DNA of 64,000 nt from Entomoplasma freundtii (GCF_002804205.1 NZ_CP024962.1:496001-560000); one strand, 5' to 3'. Shown: positions 45,555 to 55,681, counted from the stretch's first letter. Numbers and translations: made by a program. The notes: generated from the letters alone by a model not told the origin.

Positions 45555-46298
45555 TTATTTTTGTTTTTTTAAATATAGAATCTCAGAATCTAACCTTTCT
45601 GGTTGGAAACTAAAGTTTGTTGGGGAATGGTAATCTAAAATTACTTTCTGCCCGTTAGAGGTTTCAAGTTGATATTTATTGGGTGGAAAAACAATGTTTG
45701 GCGCGACTCAAGAATATTTAATTAAATTACCATTTTCTTGAGTACTAATATCAATAGTTAAATCATGACCTAGGTTTTCAAGAGCTTCATCAATTTTTCC
45801 ATTTTGTAACTGTTCCCTAATTATGGTTGAGGAAACCTTATTTTGCCGTGGCAAAATAGTGACATTTTCTTCACCAAAAGTTTTTTGCAAAGTGGCCACA
45901 TTTCCTTTGGCAAAATGCCCAAACCGAAAATCAGCTCCTTCTACCATTTTGACAGTTTTCAAACCCTTTTTAAGCCAATTAACGAAATCTTGAGGTGATA
46001 GCGAAATTAGGTAATCGTCAACTGTCAAAATTAGGTAATCGTCAATTTGATAATTTTGCACTAAAAAATCTTTTTTAGTTTTTTCGCTCATTAAATCGGC
46101 AGTTTGGTTAGAGGTGCCAATTTTCTTCGAAAAAGTTACCACTATTAACTTGAGATTATTTTTTTGGGCTATTTCACTTGCTTGACGCAATAGTTCTTGA
46201 TGGTAATGATGTAAACCATCGAAATAACCGACAACGACAACACTATTCTGAGATGTAGATAATTTAAAATCTTGGATTTTTCCTTTGAACGTTTCCAT
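45555..46298 (-). CDS. ribF: FAD synthetase (RibF) lacking a recognisable riboflavin-kinase domain
   Basis: 247 residues versus about 310 for bifunctional RibF. The N-terminal adenylyltransferase domain (residues 1-170) has VGYFDGLHHYHQELL, VEGADFRFG and SSTIIREQL. The C-terminal part is only about 75 residues and lacks the GR-GFPTAN-type signature of riboflavin kinase, so FMN-to-FAD conversion is likely and riboflavin phosphorylation doubtful. The TGA at 45708-45710 is Trp, and the stop is at 45555. It is four bases after truB, last of the cluster. Confidence 0.85.
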
Positions 46299-46301
46299 TA
46301 A

Positions 46302-47180
46302 TTATTCCTCCAAATTAAGTCCCCTTTTGCAAACAAATACATCACTTTCGCCTTTGTTTCCGCTACGTTCATAACAGGCTAAGAGGCGTCCTGCTGGATC
46401 ACTTAGAAAAACTAAATCCTCTTGGCTGTTAGGCATGATAATTTTTTGACCTTGCCTAACTTTAGTTACATTAGGAGCAATCTTTATCGATTGGCCACTC
46501 TGAGTTAGTGCAGTTGTTAAGTCAAGTAAATCAGACCAGTTAATGGTTTCTAAACTAACGGCTTCGCTAATATTAAATGGTCCGGAACTTAAACGTCTTA
46601 AAGAGGTCACATGCGCGGTGGTGTTCAAAGCTTTCGCAATATCAACTACCAAACTTCTGATATAAGTACCTTTGGATACATTTGTTTCAAAAGTGATAGT
46701 CATTGGGGTGATATCAACTAACTTTAGACTTTTTATAGTTACTTGACGTTGTTTAATTTCTACTTCTTGCTCTTGTCGAGCATAATCATAAAGTTTTTTG
46801 CCATTGACTTTAATGGCCGAATAAATTGGTGGGGTCTGGTTATAGGTTAAACCATCAAAGGTTTGAAAAACATTTTTAATTTCTTGCTCAGAAATGAAAA
46901 AAGGCTCATCCTGTTGAATAGTTTTTCCTTCAGCATCATAAGTATCAGTCCCCTCAAACAATTTCATTGTTACTAAATAACTTTTATCTGCTTGGAGAAG
47001 GAAATTAGATAATTTAGTCGCTTCATTGACTAAGCAAATCACGACACCACTTGCTAACGGATCTAAAGTACCTGCATGACCAACTTTTTTAATTTTTAAA
47101 TTTCGTTTGATAGTTTGGATAACTGCATTTGTTGATAAACCAACTGGTTTATCAACGACAAAAATTCCGTCATGTTTCAT
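46302..47180 (-). CDS. truB: tRNA pseudouridine-55 synthase
   Basis: 292 residues. Makes the universal pseudouridine in the T-loop of tRNA. Catalytic Asp40 lies in GHAGTLDPLASG; KSYLVTMKLFEGTDT, PPIYSAIKVNGK and KGTYIRSL follow in order. A terminator-like hairpin separates it from rbfA, and AAAGGAG precedes its ATG. Confidence 0.96.
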   Translation of the reverse strand: MKHDGIFVVDKPVGLSTNAVIQTIKRNLKIKKVGHAGTLDPLASGVVICLVNEATKLSNFLLQADKSYLVTMKLFEGTDTYDAEGKTIQQDEPFFISEQEIKNVFQTFDGLTYNQTPPIYSAIKVNGKKLYDYARQEQEVEIKQRQVTIKSLKLVDITPMTITFETNVSKGTYIRSLVVDIAKALNTTAHVTSLRRLSSGPFNISEAVSLETINWSDLLDLTTALTQSGQSIKIAPNVTKVRQGQKIIMPNSQEDLVFLSDPAGRLLACYERSGNKGESDVFVCKRGLNLEE

Positions 47181-47195
47181 TATTATTACTCCTTT

Positions 47196-47219
47196 AAAAA
47201 AATCCCTTTTTCAGGGACT
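47196..47219 (-). terminator. Terminator-like hairpin between rbfA and truB
   Basis: On the minus strand TCCCT-GAAAA-AGGGA followed by TTTTTTT, ten bases after rbfA. It may reduce read-through into truB-ribF. Confidence 0.65.
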
Positions 47220-47227
47220 TTTAACTT

Positions 47228-47575
47228 CTAGCTTATTGTTTTAAGAATTTCCTCAATTCGGTTTGCATTTTGCAATGATGTATCATAAACAAAAACTAAA
47301 TCTGGAACACTACGGACTTTTAATTTAGAAGCTAAGTGCATACGGATTGTTTTATGGGCATCATTTAATGCATGTTCGACATGTTTTGGAGTGAAACTTT
47401 CGCCATATGGAATGAAGGAATAAAAGACTTTAGCGATTGAGTTATCACGAGATAAACGTACCTCACTAATCGTCACTGCATTAAGATAGTCGTTTTGAAA
47501 CTCACGATTTAAAATCAAAGTTAATTCACGAAGAATTTGACTTTCTTTTCGTGCTGCTACTTTACTATTTGCCAT
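47228..47575 (-). CDS. rbfA: Ribosome-binding factor A
   Basis: 115 residues. 30S maturation factor binding near 16S helix 1. Start RKESQILRELTLILN, middle VTISEVRLSRDNSIAKVFYS, end SVPDLVFVYDTSLQNANRIEEIL are all family-typical. It follows infB by 45 bases. Confidence 0.95.
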   Translation of the reverse strand: MANSKVAARKESQILRELTLILNREFQNDYLNAVTISEVRLSRDNSIAKVFYSFIPYGESFTPKHVEHALNDAHKTIRMHLASKLKVRSVPDLVFVYDTSLQNANRIEEILKTIS

Positions 47576-47620
47576 TTTTCAACATCTCCCTTGCTTCTAT
47601 TATAACAAGAGTTAACAACA

Positions 47621-49492
47621 CTAAATGACAGTTTTGGTTTCAATTTTATAAGCCTCAACAACATCGCCTTCTTTTAAGTCATTGAAGTTCTTAATCGTTA
47701 GGCCACCTTCACTATCTTTTTTAGCTTCGCGAATGTCATCTTTTTCATGTTTTAAGGTACTAATTTCCCCATTATAAATAACAATGCCATTACGTAATAA
47801 ACGGACTAATGATTTTCGAGAAATTACTCCATCCAACACGTGGAAACCACCAATAGTCCCAATTGCTGAATGACGGAAAAGAGCACGAATTTCAGCTTGA
47901 CCTAAAACCACTTCTTCTGTTTCTGGCGCTAACATTCCTTTAGCTGCTTTTTCTAGCTCTTCAATTAGTTGGTAGATAATATTGTGAAGTCTAATTTCAA
48001 CGCCATCTTCATCGGCTTTTTGACGAACTTGAGCAGTTGGACGAACATTGAACCCATAAACTAATGCTTTTGAGGCACTAGCTAAGGTGATATCAGAATT
48101 AGAAATTGCTCCTACTGAAGCCCGAATAATATTAATCTTGACCCCATTAACATCAATTTTGGCAAGTGATGATTTTAAGGCTTCCACACTTCCCCGACTA
48201 TCAGCTTTTAAAAGCACATTGATATATTGGAGTTCCCCTTCTTCAAGATGCATTTTTAAACTATCAAGAGTAAGAGTTTGTTTAGCAATTCTTTCTGCTT
48301 CTTGTTTTTTTAGCATTTGGGCACTAGCAATTTGGCGAGCTAGTTTTTCATCGTTTAAAACTAAGAAGCGATCTCCAGCATTGGGAACTTCATTTAGACC
48401 AGTAATCACTAAAGGTTGTGACGGTAAAGCATGGCTTAACTTACGACCATTTTCATTTTCCATACTTTTAATCGTTCCAAAAGTTGATCCGGTGATGACG
48501 ACATCACGCAAGTTTAGAGTTCCTCGTTGGACTAATACCGAAGCAATTGGCCCTTTGTTTTTGTCAAGATGGGCTTCAAGAACTGTTCCGGAAGCCAATT
48601 TGCTTGGATTGGCTTTTAAATTGCCAAATTCAGCAATTAATAATAAAGTTTCTTCTAGACGGTCTAAACCTTGTTTGAATTTGGCACTTCCTTCAATAAA
48701 GGGAATATCACCACCAAATTCTTCTGCTACTAGACCATATTCCATTAAAGTTGCCTTAATTTTCGGGATATTTGCCCCCGGTTTATCAACTTTATTAACA
48801 AAGACAATAATTGGCACATTCGCTTGTTTGGCATGGTCAATTGCTTCCTCAGTTTGTGGCATCACTCCATCATCAGCGGCGACCACTAAAATAACAATAT
48901 CGGTTACATTGGCTCCACGACTACGCATTTCTGTAAAAGCTTCATGACCCGGAGTATCAATAAACGTAATTTTTTTACCCACTTTAGTTGTGATTTGGTA
49001 AGCTCCAATCGCTTGAGTAATGCCCCCATGTTCATGACCGACCACATTTGAATCTCGAATAGCATCAAGAAGAGTTGTTTTCCCATGGTCAACATGACCC
49101 ATAATAGTAACAACAGGCGGTCTATCTTGAAGTGACTCCGGACTATCAGTTTCTTCATCAAGTTGTTCAAAGATGTTTTCCTTAGTTAAACTAGTTTCTT
49201 TTTTAAAATCGAAACCATATTCTAAGGCTAGTTCTCCGACTTGTTCTTCACTTAAAACCATATTTTGGTTAATCATTAACCCTTGATTAAAAAAGTATTT
49301 AATGATTTCAGTAACGTTTTTACCGATTTTTTTAGCAAATTCAGCAATCGTCAGTGGTTGAGAATAAACAAAAACTCCGTCAATAACTCCCACATTGGGA
49401 GCTTCCTTTAATTGTTGTTTTAAGCGTTTAGTATTTTGTTTTTTATTACCACCTTGGTGGTTTTTTTTAAATTTGTCGACGGGTTTTCCCAT
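47621..49492 (-). CDS. infB: Translation initiation factor IF-2
   Basis: 623 residues, the short Mollicute form without the long N-terminal extension. GTPase motifs: G1 GHVDHGKT (132-139), DTPGHEAF (G3), NKVDKPG (G4), and domain IV with GFHVLDGVISR. It positions fMet-tRNA on the 30S subunit. No TGA Trp is needed in this gene, so the reading frame is identical in both codes. Confidence 0.97.
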   Translation of the reverse strand: MGKPVDKFKKNHQGGNKKQNTKRLKQQLKEAPNVGVIDGVFVYSQPLTIAEFAKKIGKNVTEIIKYFFNQGLMINQNMVLSEEQVGELALEYGFDFKKETSLTKENIFEQLDEETDSPESLQDRPPVVTIMGHVDHGKTTLLDAIRDSNVVGHEHGGITQAIGAYQITTKVGKKITFIDTPGHEAFTEMRSRGANVTDIVILVVAADDGVMPQTEEAIDHAKQANVPIIVFVNKVDKPGANIPKIKATLMEYGLVAEEFGGDIPFIEGSAKFKQGLDRLEETLLLIAEFGNLKANPSKLASGTVLEAHLDKNKGPIASVLVQRGTLNLRDVVITGSTFGTIKSMENENGRKLSHALPSQPLVITGLNEVPNAGDRFLVLNDEKLARQIASAQMLKKQEAERIAKQTLTLDSLKMHLEEGELQYINVLLKADSRGSVEALKSSLAKIDVNGVKINIIRASVGAISNSDITLASASKALVYGFNVRPTAQVRQKADEDGVEIRLHNIIYQLIEELEKAAKGMLAPETEEVVLGQAEIRALFRHSAIGTIGGFHVLDGVISRKSLVRLLRNGIVIYNGEISTLKHEKDDIREAKKDSEGGLTIKNFNDLKEGDVVEAYKIETKTVI

Positions 49493-49505
49493 TCCAACCT
49501 CCTGA

Positions 49506-49805
49506 TTAAAAATATTTTTTGATTAATTGATAAATGTTTTCGTCTTCCACTCCGACGGCAACAAGAGTTTTCATCCCTGTAGCGTGGGCTAGTTCTTCGC
49601 GGCTAAAATTTGTAGCATCATAAGGAACTTTGTAATGAAGACATTGGTTGATTAGTTTTTCTTTTTGACTTGGCCCCATATCATGGGCAATTATAACCAA
49701 TCGCAATTTCATGGTTGCAAAAGCCGAGAAAAGTCGGTATCCATAAATTAGTTTATTACTTCCTTTGGCTAAACCTAAAGCCTTTTGCACTTTATTGTGG
49801 TCCAT
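49506..49805 (-). CDS. ylxQ: L7Ae-family RNA-binding protein YlxQ
   Basis: 99 residues. KVQKALGLAKGSNKLIYGY, LVIIAHDMGPSQ and the C-terminal VGVEDENIYQLI match the L7Ae/L30e fold that binds K-turn RNA. It lies in its standard place between rnpM and infB; 14-base overlap with rnpM. Confidence 0.9.
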   Translation of the reverse strand: MDHNKVQKALGLAKGSNKLIYGYRLFSAFATMKLRLVIIAHDMGPSQKEKLINQCLHYKVPYDATNFSREELAHATGMKTLVAVGVEDENIYQLIKKYF

Positions 49806-50097
49806 TTTGAAACTCCACTTCTAAAAGTTGGTAAACTTCAGGATTGATTTTCATTTTAAAAGCACGCGCCAATAAATTTTTTTGCGCCATAACTTTCAAG
49901 GCCTGAAGATCCTTAGCAATGTAAGCTCCTCGACCAGGTAAATTCTGAAACCAATCAAGATGAATTTCACCATTATTTTGTTTAACGATGCGAAGCAATG
50001 CTTCTTTAGGAAGTTTGGTTCTTGTCACCAAATCCTTGCGATAATTGGGTCGTTTGTCGGCCTTTTTTTTAGTCGTAGAAGTCATCATACTCTTCAT
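49792..50097 (-). CDS. rnpM: RnpM/YlxR RNA-binding protein
   Basis: About 101 residues. RKDLVTRTKLPKEALLRIVK and the diagnostic GRGAYI identify the YlxR family, reported to modulate RNase P in Bacillus. The start is uncertain: ATG at 50097 (29-base overlap with nusA) or at 50088/50085. Note the usual Arg-Thr-Cys opening is replaced by TRTKL. Confidence 0.9.
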   Translation of the reverse strand: MKSMMTSTTKKKADKRPNYRKDLVTRTKLPKEALLRIVKQNNGEIHLDWFQNLPGRGAYIAKDLQALKVMAQKNLLARAFKMKINPEVYQLLEVEFQNGPQ

Positions 50098-51502
50098 CTA
50101 AAGTCGGTTCTTCTGCTTCAGAGTCTTCATTAAATGAGTTTTCTAAATCATCAAAAGCAGCCAAGTTTTTTTGAATTTCGTCAAGTTCCAAGTCTGTTGT
50201 ATCAGTTTCTTCAAAAGTAGCTCCCGTTTCTGGCTTTTCTTCTGGTTCATCTACAGTTTGTGAAGCTTGGATTTCTGCTTGTAAAACTCTTAAGGCTTCT
50301 AAATCCATTTCTTCGTTACGGTAGGTTGGGTGGCCCTCATAAGGTAGATGTGTACTTTCGCGACGGCGGTGACGCGTATTTTGTAGAAAACTATCAGAGT
50401 TCAATTCTTCTTCATTAATGTTTCCATTTCAAAAAATTTCGGTGCCATTCAATAATGCTTGGTCATAAGACATGATATTAATATGTTTTTGTACAAGGTT
50501 AGCCACTAAACGAGCACTCATTCCTCGTTTACCGATTGCGAGTGAAAGTTGTTGATTAGGCACAACCACATCACATTCGCCAGTTTCTGGATCAAGCGTA
50601 ATTGAAATGACTCTGACAGGAGCCATTGCGTTCATAATAAATTGTTCTAGATTTTCATCAAAAGCAATGACATCAATTTTTTCATCTTTTAGTTCTTGCG
50701 AAACCAAATTAATACGCATTCCACGTGGTCCAATTATGGCTCCGACAGGATCAACATTAGGATCATTTGACATTACGGCCACTTTAGCACGTTGGCCAGG
50801 TTCACGAGCGACACCCCTGATTTCAACTAAGCCCTCTTTTAATTCGGGAACTTGTTGTTCTAATAAACGAGCAAGAAAATGAGGAGCAGTACGTGACACC
50901 ATGATTTGTGAAAAACGGCTTTCCTTAGCTACTTCTTCAACATAAACATTAATATACTGGTCAATCGTAAATTTTTCGCCAGGAATAACTTTTTTATTTC
51001 ATAGAGAAACTTGTGTTCCTTCAATATCAATTAAATAAGAAGTTCCTTGTTCATTCATGCCGGTAATTTTGGCACGTAAAATTTCGTGTTCACGATCAAT
51101 GAACTTTTCATAAATTTGTGCACGTTCGGCACCTTTAATTTTTTGTTGTAAAATTTGACGAACTTGGTAAACGGCTAAACGTGAAAAGTCTTCTTCTAAT
51201 AAAACTTCCTTTTGGATAACATCGCCGATTTGAACATGCGGTCCAGCAATTTTTTTAGCGTCCTCAAGAGTTACTTCTAACCAATCATCTTCAACTTCTT
51301 CAACAATCGTTAGTTCTTGAAACGTACGAAAATCACCATTAACTTCATTAATTTCAACAATTAGGCGAGCTTCAGTATCGAAGAATTTTTCATAAGCCTT
51401 TTGGAAACCTTCTTTTAATCCTTCAATTACAATGGCTTTGCTAATCCCTTTATCAGCAGTGATATCTTCCATTGCCTCGAGTAAAGTGGCACTATTAATC
51501 AT
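50069..51502 (-). CDS. nusA: Transcription termination/antitermination factor NusA
   Basis: 477 residues. N-terminal RNA-polymerase-binding domain (1-125), S1 domain, then two KH domains: VGAIIGPRGMRI and LAIGKRGMSARL. The C-terminal 110 residues are strongly acidic (DEIQKNLAAFDDLENSFNED) instead of the E. coli AR repeats. Two TGA codons (after QVSL and after TEIF) are Trp. AGGAGG precedes the ATG. Ends in TAG overlapping rnpM. Confidence 0.95.
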
Positions 51503-51516
51503 TTTGTTTTAACCTC

Positions 51517-52017
51517 CTAAAATTTAACTGCATACTGCGCATGAGCAACATCTTTTCATTCAAAAACTACTGTTTGGGGACGACCCTTTATAAAGAAATG
51601 TAAACTGAAAGTCCCGTTTGCTTCTGGGCTTTCTTTTAAGGTCCCCTCTAAGATATTGGTTGTCATTTTCTTTTGTAGTTTATTAAAAGTAATTTGAACA
51701 TAACTACCAACGGCTCTTTTTAATTCTGATTCAGAACGAATCGGTTTTTCTAAACCAACACTAGCTACTTCCAAAAGATAATTATCTTGAAGTCCTGGTA
51801 AGGTATCGAGTAGATTCGAAATCGTTTCGTTTGCTTTGACTAATAAATCAAAATCTAATTGTTTTGAATTGGTTGGCAATGTATCAACAAGAATTTGTAA
51901 GACATCACCTTCATAATCATGGGTTTCATTAATTTCATAAACTTCTAAACCTAAAGTTTCAAGAGCTGGAGTAATCAGTTTTTCTACTTCTGGTTTAATA
52001 ACCGCAAAATTTTTCAT
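51517..52017 (-). CDS. rimP: Ribosome maturation factor RimP
   Basis: 166 residues. 30S assembly factor. ALETLGLEVYEIN, YLLEVASVGLEKPI (the family's EVSSPGL block) and the C-terminal KDVAHAQYAVKF after a TGA-coded Trp identify it. ATG 52017 was chosen because AGGAAGGAAATA lies directly upstream. First gene of the nusA-infB cluster. Confidence 0.92.
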
Positions 52018-52041
52018 TATTTCCTTCCTAATCAACAAGAA

Positions 52042-52061
52042 AGCAAGCTCTCCAGCTTGCT
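52042..52061 (-). promoter_or_regulatory. Leader hairpin upstream of rimP
   Basis: AGCAAGCT-CTCC-AGCTTGCT, an 8-bp stem between the promoter and the rimP start, without a clear U-run. It is a possible attenuator or processing site of the nusA-infB operon. Confidence 0.45.
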
Positions 52062-52084
52062 CTTAGTCATATTCGAACTTTATT

Positions 52085-52113
52085 ATTATACGCGGTTTTG
52101 ACAAATAAAGCAA
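52085..52113 (-). promoter_or_regulatory. Promoter of the rimP-nusA-infB operon
   Basis: Minus strand TTGCTT (52113-52108), 17-bp spacer, perfect TATAAT (52090-52085). Confidence 0.75.
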
Positions 52114-52150
52114 AGATGATATAAAGGTCCCTTTTGTAATTTCTTAGTCA

Positions 52151-53734
52151 TTACTTACGGATTTTATACCCAAAATACATAAGAGAGGAAAGAAGGATAA
52201 AAATCAGAACGTTGATAGTGGTTAAAAGACCAATGTTAATTGTGGGTTTATGTTTAACTTGAGTAAGTACTAACCACTTTCTCGGAATGTCAGATGGATC
52301 TTGTGGATGATTCACTTCCTCAAACTTAAGATTGTAAGTGATATTGAGAGCTTGGTTAAATAATGGTCTTGAATGATTAATTATGTTATCTAATTCAAAA
52401 TCATAACCGGCTCCGAAAAGCATTAAATTTAATTGATAAAGCGGATTCAAGCGAACGTTTTTTTGCATCTTTGAATTAAATTTATCTAACAAATCAATTT
52501 CAGAACTTTCAAGAATATTAACTTCAAGACCCTTCTCACAACTTAAAAAGACTTGAAAAGTATAATTAAAGAAATCTTTTTGCACTTGAGTAATATTGTC
52601 ATTTAGTGCAAATTTCGAAGATCCGTTATATATAAAAGTATTGCTTAAAATTTCACTATATTTTATTAGGATAAAATCCCCAGCATCCTGAAGTAATTTT
52701 ATTAAGAGTTTATTATCCTTTGTCTCAACATAAAGATTATTTATTTTAATTAATTTGCTATTTAGATTTTGAAATAGGATATTTTCTGTAATTCCGTTAA
52801 TGAACAGTTCAAGGTTATCTGAATCAGATAAGTTATTATCATAAACTTCTCTACAAAAACTTAAAAGTTTATAACCGTCTATAGATTCGTTATCAATTTT
52901 TAAGTTTTGATAAAAATTAAAATAATTATTAAATTTAAATCCAACACTCAAATAGCTTGAATCATCCATATTTAGTTCAATTAATGAACTAAATATGGAT
53001 GATTGTTCAAAAGATTTTTTTTGTTGGTTTAAGACAATATCATTTTGGTTATTTAACTTAACCTTATTAGAAATAAAATTTCCAGAAATTGATGAAACAA
53101 ATAAAAGGGCTATAGAAATAATTGTAGAAAAAATAATTGTAAATCTAGATTTAAAAATTGTTGTAATGAAAAGGGCGATGAAAGTAGTAAAAAATGAAAT
53201 AAAAGCAAGCCAACTAAATGGGGAAAGAAATAATCGGTAGGAGAAAATAGGTTGCTTATTATGAGTGGCAGCATAGAAAATGGCCAAAAGTGTATATTCA
53301 ATAATTAAAAAAAACGAAATCAAAATCGTTAAGATGGCTAAGCGATAAAAATACATAAATGATTTTTGTAAACCAATTCTGGCCTCTAATTTAGTCACTC
53401 CGTCATTATTGTCATCATAAAACAATTTCCAAATGCAATAAATGGCTAACGTAATGTTGACTATTGAAAGCATCATTATTTCCAATATATAAATAAGAGT
53501 AATGTTTGTATGATTAACAACTTTGTTTAGACCAATACCAAAAACTAGACCAAAAGTAAAAAGAAAAATACAAAGTAATGCAACCATAGTTATAAAGTAT
53601 TTAGTTTCTACTAATCGTTTAAATCGAAGTCCTAAATAAACCATTTTTGGACTATTAACCTTAACTATACGGTCATTATTACTAGGCAACCATCTATTAG
53701 CCTCCCTAGTTGTCTGAACTTCTTTTTTAAGCAT
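52151..53734 (-). CDS. ABC-2-type exporter permease
   Basis: 527 residues from ATG 53734 (after GGGAGGTGG; TTG 53740 is less likely). About six membrane helices: two near residues 45-75, pairs at 80-105 and 130-155, two at 175-225, then a roughly 280-residue extracytoplasmic domain and a final helix (LTTINVLIFILLSSLMYFGY). It overlaps the ATPase gene by eight bases, so the two make one transporter. All four Trp are TGG, unlike most neighbours. It contains a 20-bp perfect inverted repeat (52961-53005). Substrate unknown; the adjacent secreted-protein gene is one candidate. Confidence 0.8.
   Translation of the reverse strand: MLKKEVQTTREANRWLPSNNDRIVKVNSPKMVYLGLRFKRLVETKYFITMVALLCIFLFTFGLVFGIGLNKVVNHTNITLIYILEIMMLSIVNITLAIYCIWKLFYDDNNDGVTKLEARIGLQKSFMYFYRLAILTILISFFLIIEYTLLAIFYAATHNKQPIFSYRLFLSPFSWLAFISFFTTFIALFITTIFKSRFTIIFSTIISIALLFVSSISGNFISNKVKLNNQNDIVLNQQKKSFEQSSIFSSLIELNMDDSSYLSVGFKFNNYFNFYQNLKIDNESIDGYKLLSFCREVYDNNLSDSDNLELFINGITENILFQNLNSKLIKINNLYVETKDNKLLIKLLQDAGDFILIKYSEILSNTFIYNGSSKFALNDNITQVQKDFFNYTFQVFLSCEKGLEVNILESSEIDLLDKFNSKMQKNVRLNPLYQLNLMLFGAGYDFELDNIINHSRPLFNQALNITYNLKFEEVNHPQDPSDIPRKWLVLTQVKHKPTINIGLLTTINVLIFILLSSLMYFGYKIRK
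52961..53005. repeat. 20-bp perfect inverted repeat inside the permease gene
   Basis: Arms 52961-52980 and 52986-53005 are exactly complementary with a 5-base loop. The translated segment (about SSIFSSLIELNMDDSS) is in the extracytoplasmic domain. Such a stable hairpin is unusual inside a coding sequence. Confidence 0.9.
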
Positions 53735-54434
53735 TTTCAACCACCTCCCTATGATTAATAATTTCCAAAAATTTGGCTTTTACATCTCCAGTAGTTGATC
53801 CTTGGTAAGCAATACTTTTATTATTTAAAATGATGATTTCATCAAAGAGGTTGCTAAATTCTTCAACCAGATGGGTGATTATGACAATAATTTTATTAGA
53901 GATGTTAATTTTTTGAATTTCGTTAATTATTAGTTCTTTATTAGAAATGTCAAGGTTAGTTGTGGGCTCATCAAAGAAAATGATTTGAGGATCTAAAATT
54001 TTACAAGCTAATAACGAAACCATTTTTTGTTGTCCGCTAGATAAGGAACCAATGGTTGTTTTTTTCAAATCCAAATTTTTGAAGTAATCGTTCTTTTCTA
54101 ATAAACAAAGATCAAAACAAGTTAAATTGCCTTTGTTAAATAAATATTGTGTTTGTAAAAATTCGTAAATTGAGATATTTTTAGGTAAATCATTATTATC
54201 GGAAAAATAATACATTTTGTTAAAATCATTTGCTGCAATTTTTTGACCATCCAAAGTTATTAGGCCTTTTTGATATTCATATTCATTAAATATGCATTTT
54301 AATAATGTCGTTTTACCAGCACCATTGTTCCCTAAAAAGCCGTAATACTTCCCAGTTTCAAATGCTAAATTGATATTTTCTAAAATAACTTTTTGCTTAA
54401 TGCTTTTTGTTAAATTTCTAATTTCAAGTTTCAT
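53727..54434 (-). CDS. ABC transporter ATP-binding protein
   Basis: 235 residues. Walker A GNNGAGKTT, Q-loop region, signature LSSGQQKMVSL, Walker B IIFFDEPTTNLD and the switch His in VIITHLVEE are complete. It drives the permease encoded immediately downstream with an eight-base overlap. A weak AAGGAAAACGAG lies before ATG 54434. The secreted-protein gene lies 18 bases upstream on the same strand, implying co-transcription. Confidence 0.92.
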   Translation of the reverse strand: MKLEIRNLTKSIKQKVILENINLAFETGKYYGFLGNNGAGKTTLLKCIFNEYEYQKGLITLDGQKIAANDFNKMYYFSDNNDLPKNISIYEFLQTQYLFNKGNLTCFDLCLLEKNDYFKNLDLKKTTIGSLSSGQQKMVSLLACKILDPQIIFFDEPTTNLDISNKELIINEIQKINISNKIIVIITHLVEEFSNLFDEIIILNNKSIAYQGSTTGDVKAKFLEIINHREVVENA

Positions 54435-54452
54435 TCTCGTTTTCCTTATCTT

Positions 54453-55607
54453 TTATTCTTGATACATATACGACAAGGTAGCAACGCCGGCGTAACCAAT
54501 CAAGCCGCAGCCGCTTGAAACTGGAATAGTGGCTATGGCAATGTAATGTTTTTCAAGGTAGATATCCACATAATACATTTTTGATTCGATTTGATTGCCA
54601 TTTATACTATGAATTAATAAAAGGGCTCCTGTCATTTCAACGCCAGTGGCGGCAACGGTTAATAAATCTCGCATAATAAATTTATTTGTTACAAGATTTA
54701 TTTGTGCAATGCCAGTAGCATTAGTACAATATATTAAACCAGAGACTGAAAAAGATGAAGAAATCGGAAGAGCTCAAGATCATCCATCTTTTTTTCAGCG
54801 GTTATTAATATCTCTAGCGTTGTTAAATAAAGAGGCAAGAGAAATTCATGATTCTGGTTCCTTTAAATTTTCCTTAGCTACTATTTTGTTTGAAAAATGA
54901 CCATATTTTAATTTTGAGGAATTAGCATTATTCATATTTTCTAGACTAAATTTGGTTAAGGCGGCATGATGAACTACACTTCCGTTTTTTCAATGATACT
55001 AGACACTAAGTCTTAGGAAAATTTTTAGTTCTTTGTTAGATCATTGTTGCCTTATTTGTATTCTTGAAGCTTCGGTTCCAGAACTGGCTTTTTCAAAGTG
55101 GATTTCATCAGTATGGGCTTCTGTAGCTAATGTAATTGTTGAAGAATCTTTTTTTAAGTCAACATTTTTACCGCCGTTATATCTTCAACCTTTTCACGAG
55201 TCTCACATATTAAAAGCATAATAATAATCAAGGCTAAACTTTGAGCCTATTTTTGTAATTAATTCGCTTTTAGTAGTGACACTAAAGTCATCGAAATTAT
55301 AAATGGCAATCAGAATTTCTAAATCGTACCATATATCCTTAGATTGATAACCTAAATTTTGATCTATTGCATTTTCTTTATAGGTTAATTTATCACCGCT
55401 TGAATCAAGGTATAATCTATACTCAGTATTATTTGCTAAATTACTAGGTTCACTAAGTAGTGAAGGGGATGTTTTATTGTCTTCTTGATACATTTGATAA
55501 TTTAAGGTCGACGACTCCTGATTTAGTTGGGAGCTTACCATGGAAAAAGAGGTACTAATAGGGGCAATTGCTAATGATGCTAAACTTGATAAGACAAACT
55601 TATGCAT
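54453..55607 (-). pseudogene. Secreted protein gene with an in-frame TAG
   Basis: The frame from ATG 55607 (AAGGAG upstream) to 54453 is 384 codons when TGA is Trp (seven or more TGA), but a TAG at 54999-55001 interrupts it after RLSV. The first part (202 residues) has a signal peptide MHKFVLSSLASLAIAPISTSFS and a beta-rich body. After the TAG the frame stays open with TGA-coded Trp, ending in a Gly/Ala-rich hydrophobic region (SGCGLIGYAGVATL). The break is therefore recent, or the N-terminal piece is a functional short product. Family unknown. It is upstream of the ABC exporter genes. Confidence 0.7.
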
Positions 55608-55681
55608 AATTGTTTATTCTCCTTATTTTAATAAAATGTCTCGTTATTATATTAATACAATACTAAGTGTTACTAGCAAAT

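Noticed and set aside
48087-48947. Long plus-strand ORF (286 codons) opposite infB
   Set aside because: It is the antisense shadow of the conserved infB gene; the Ser/Ile/Leu-rich composition is typical of such shadows.
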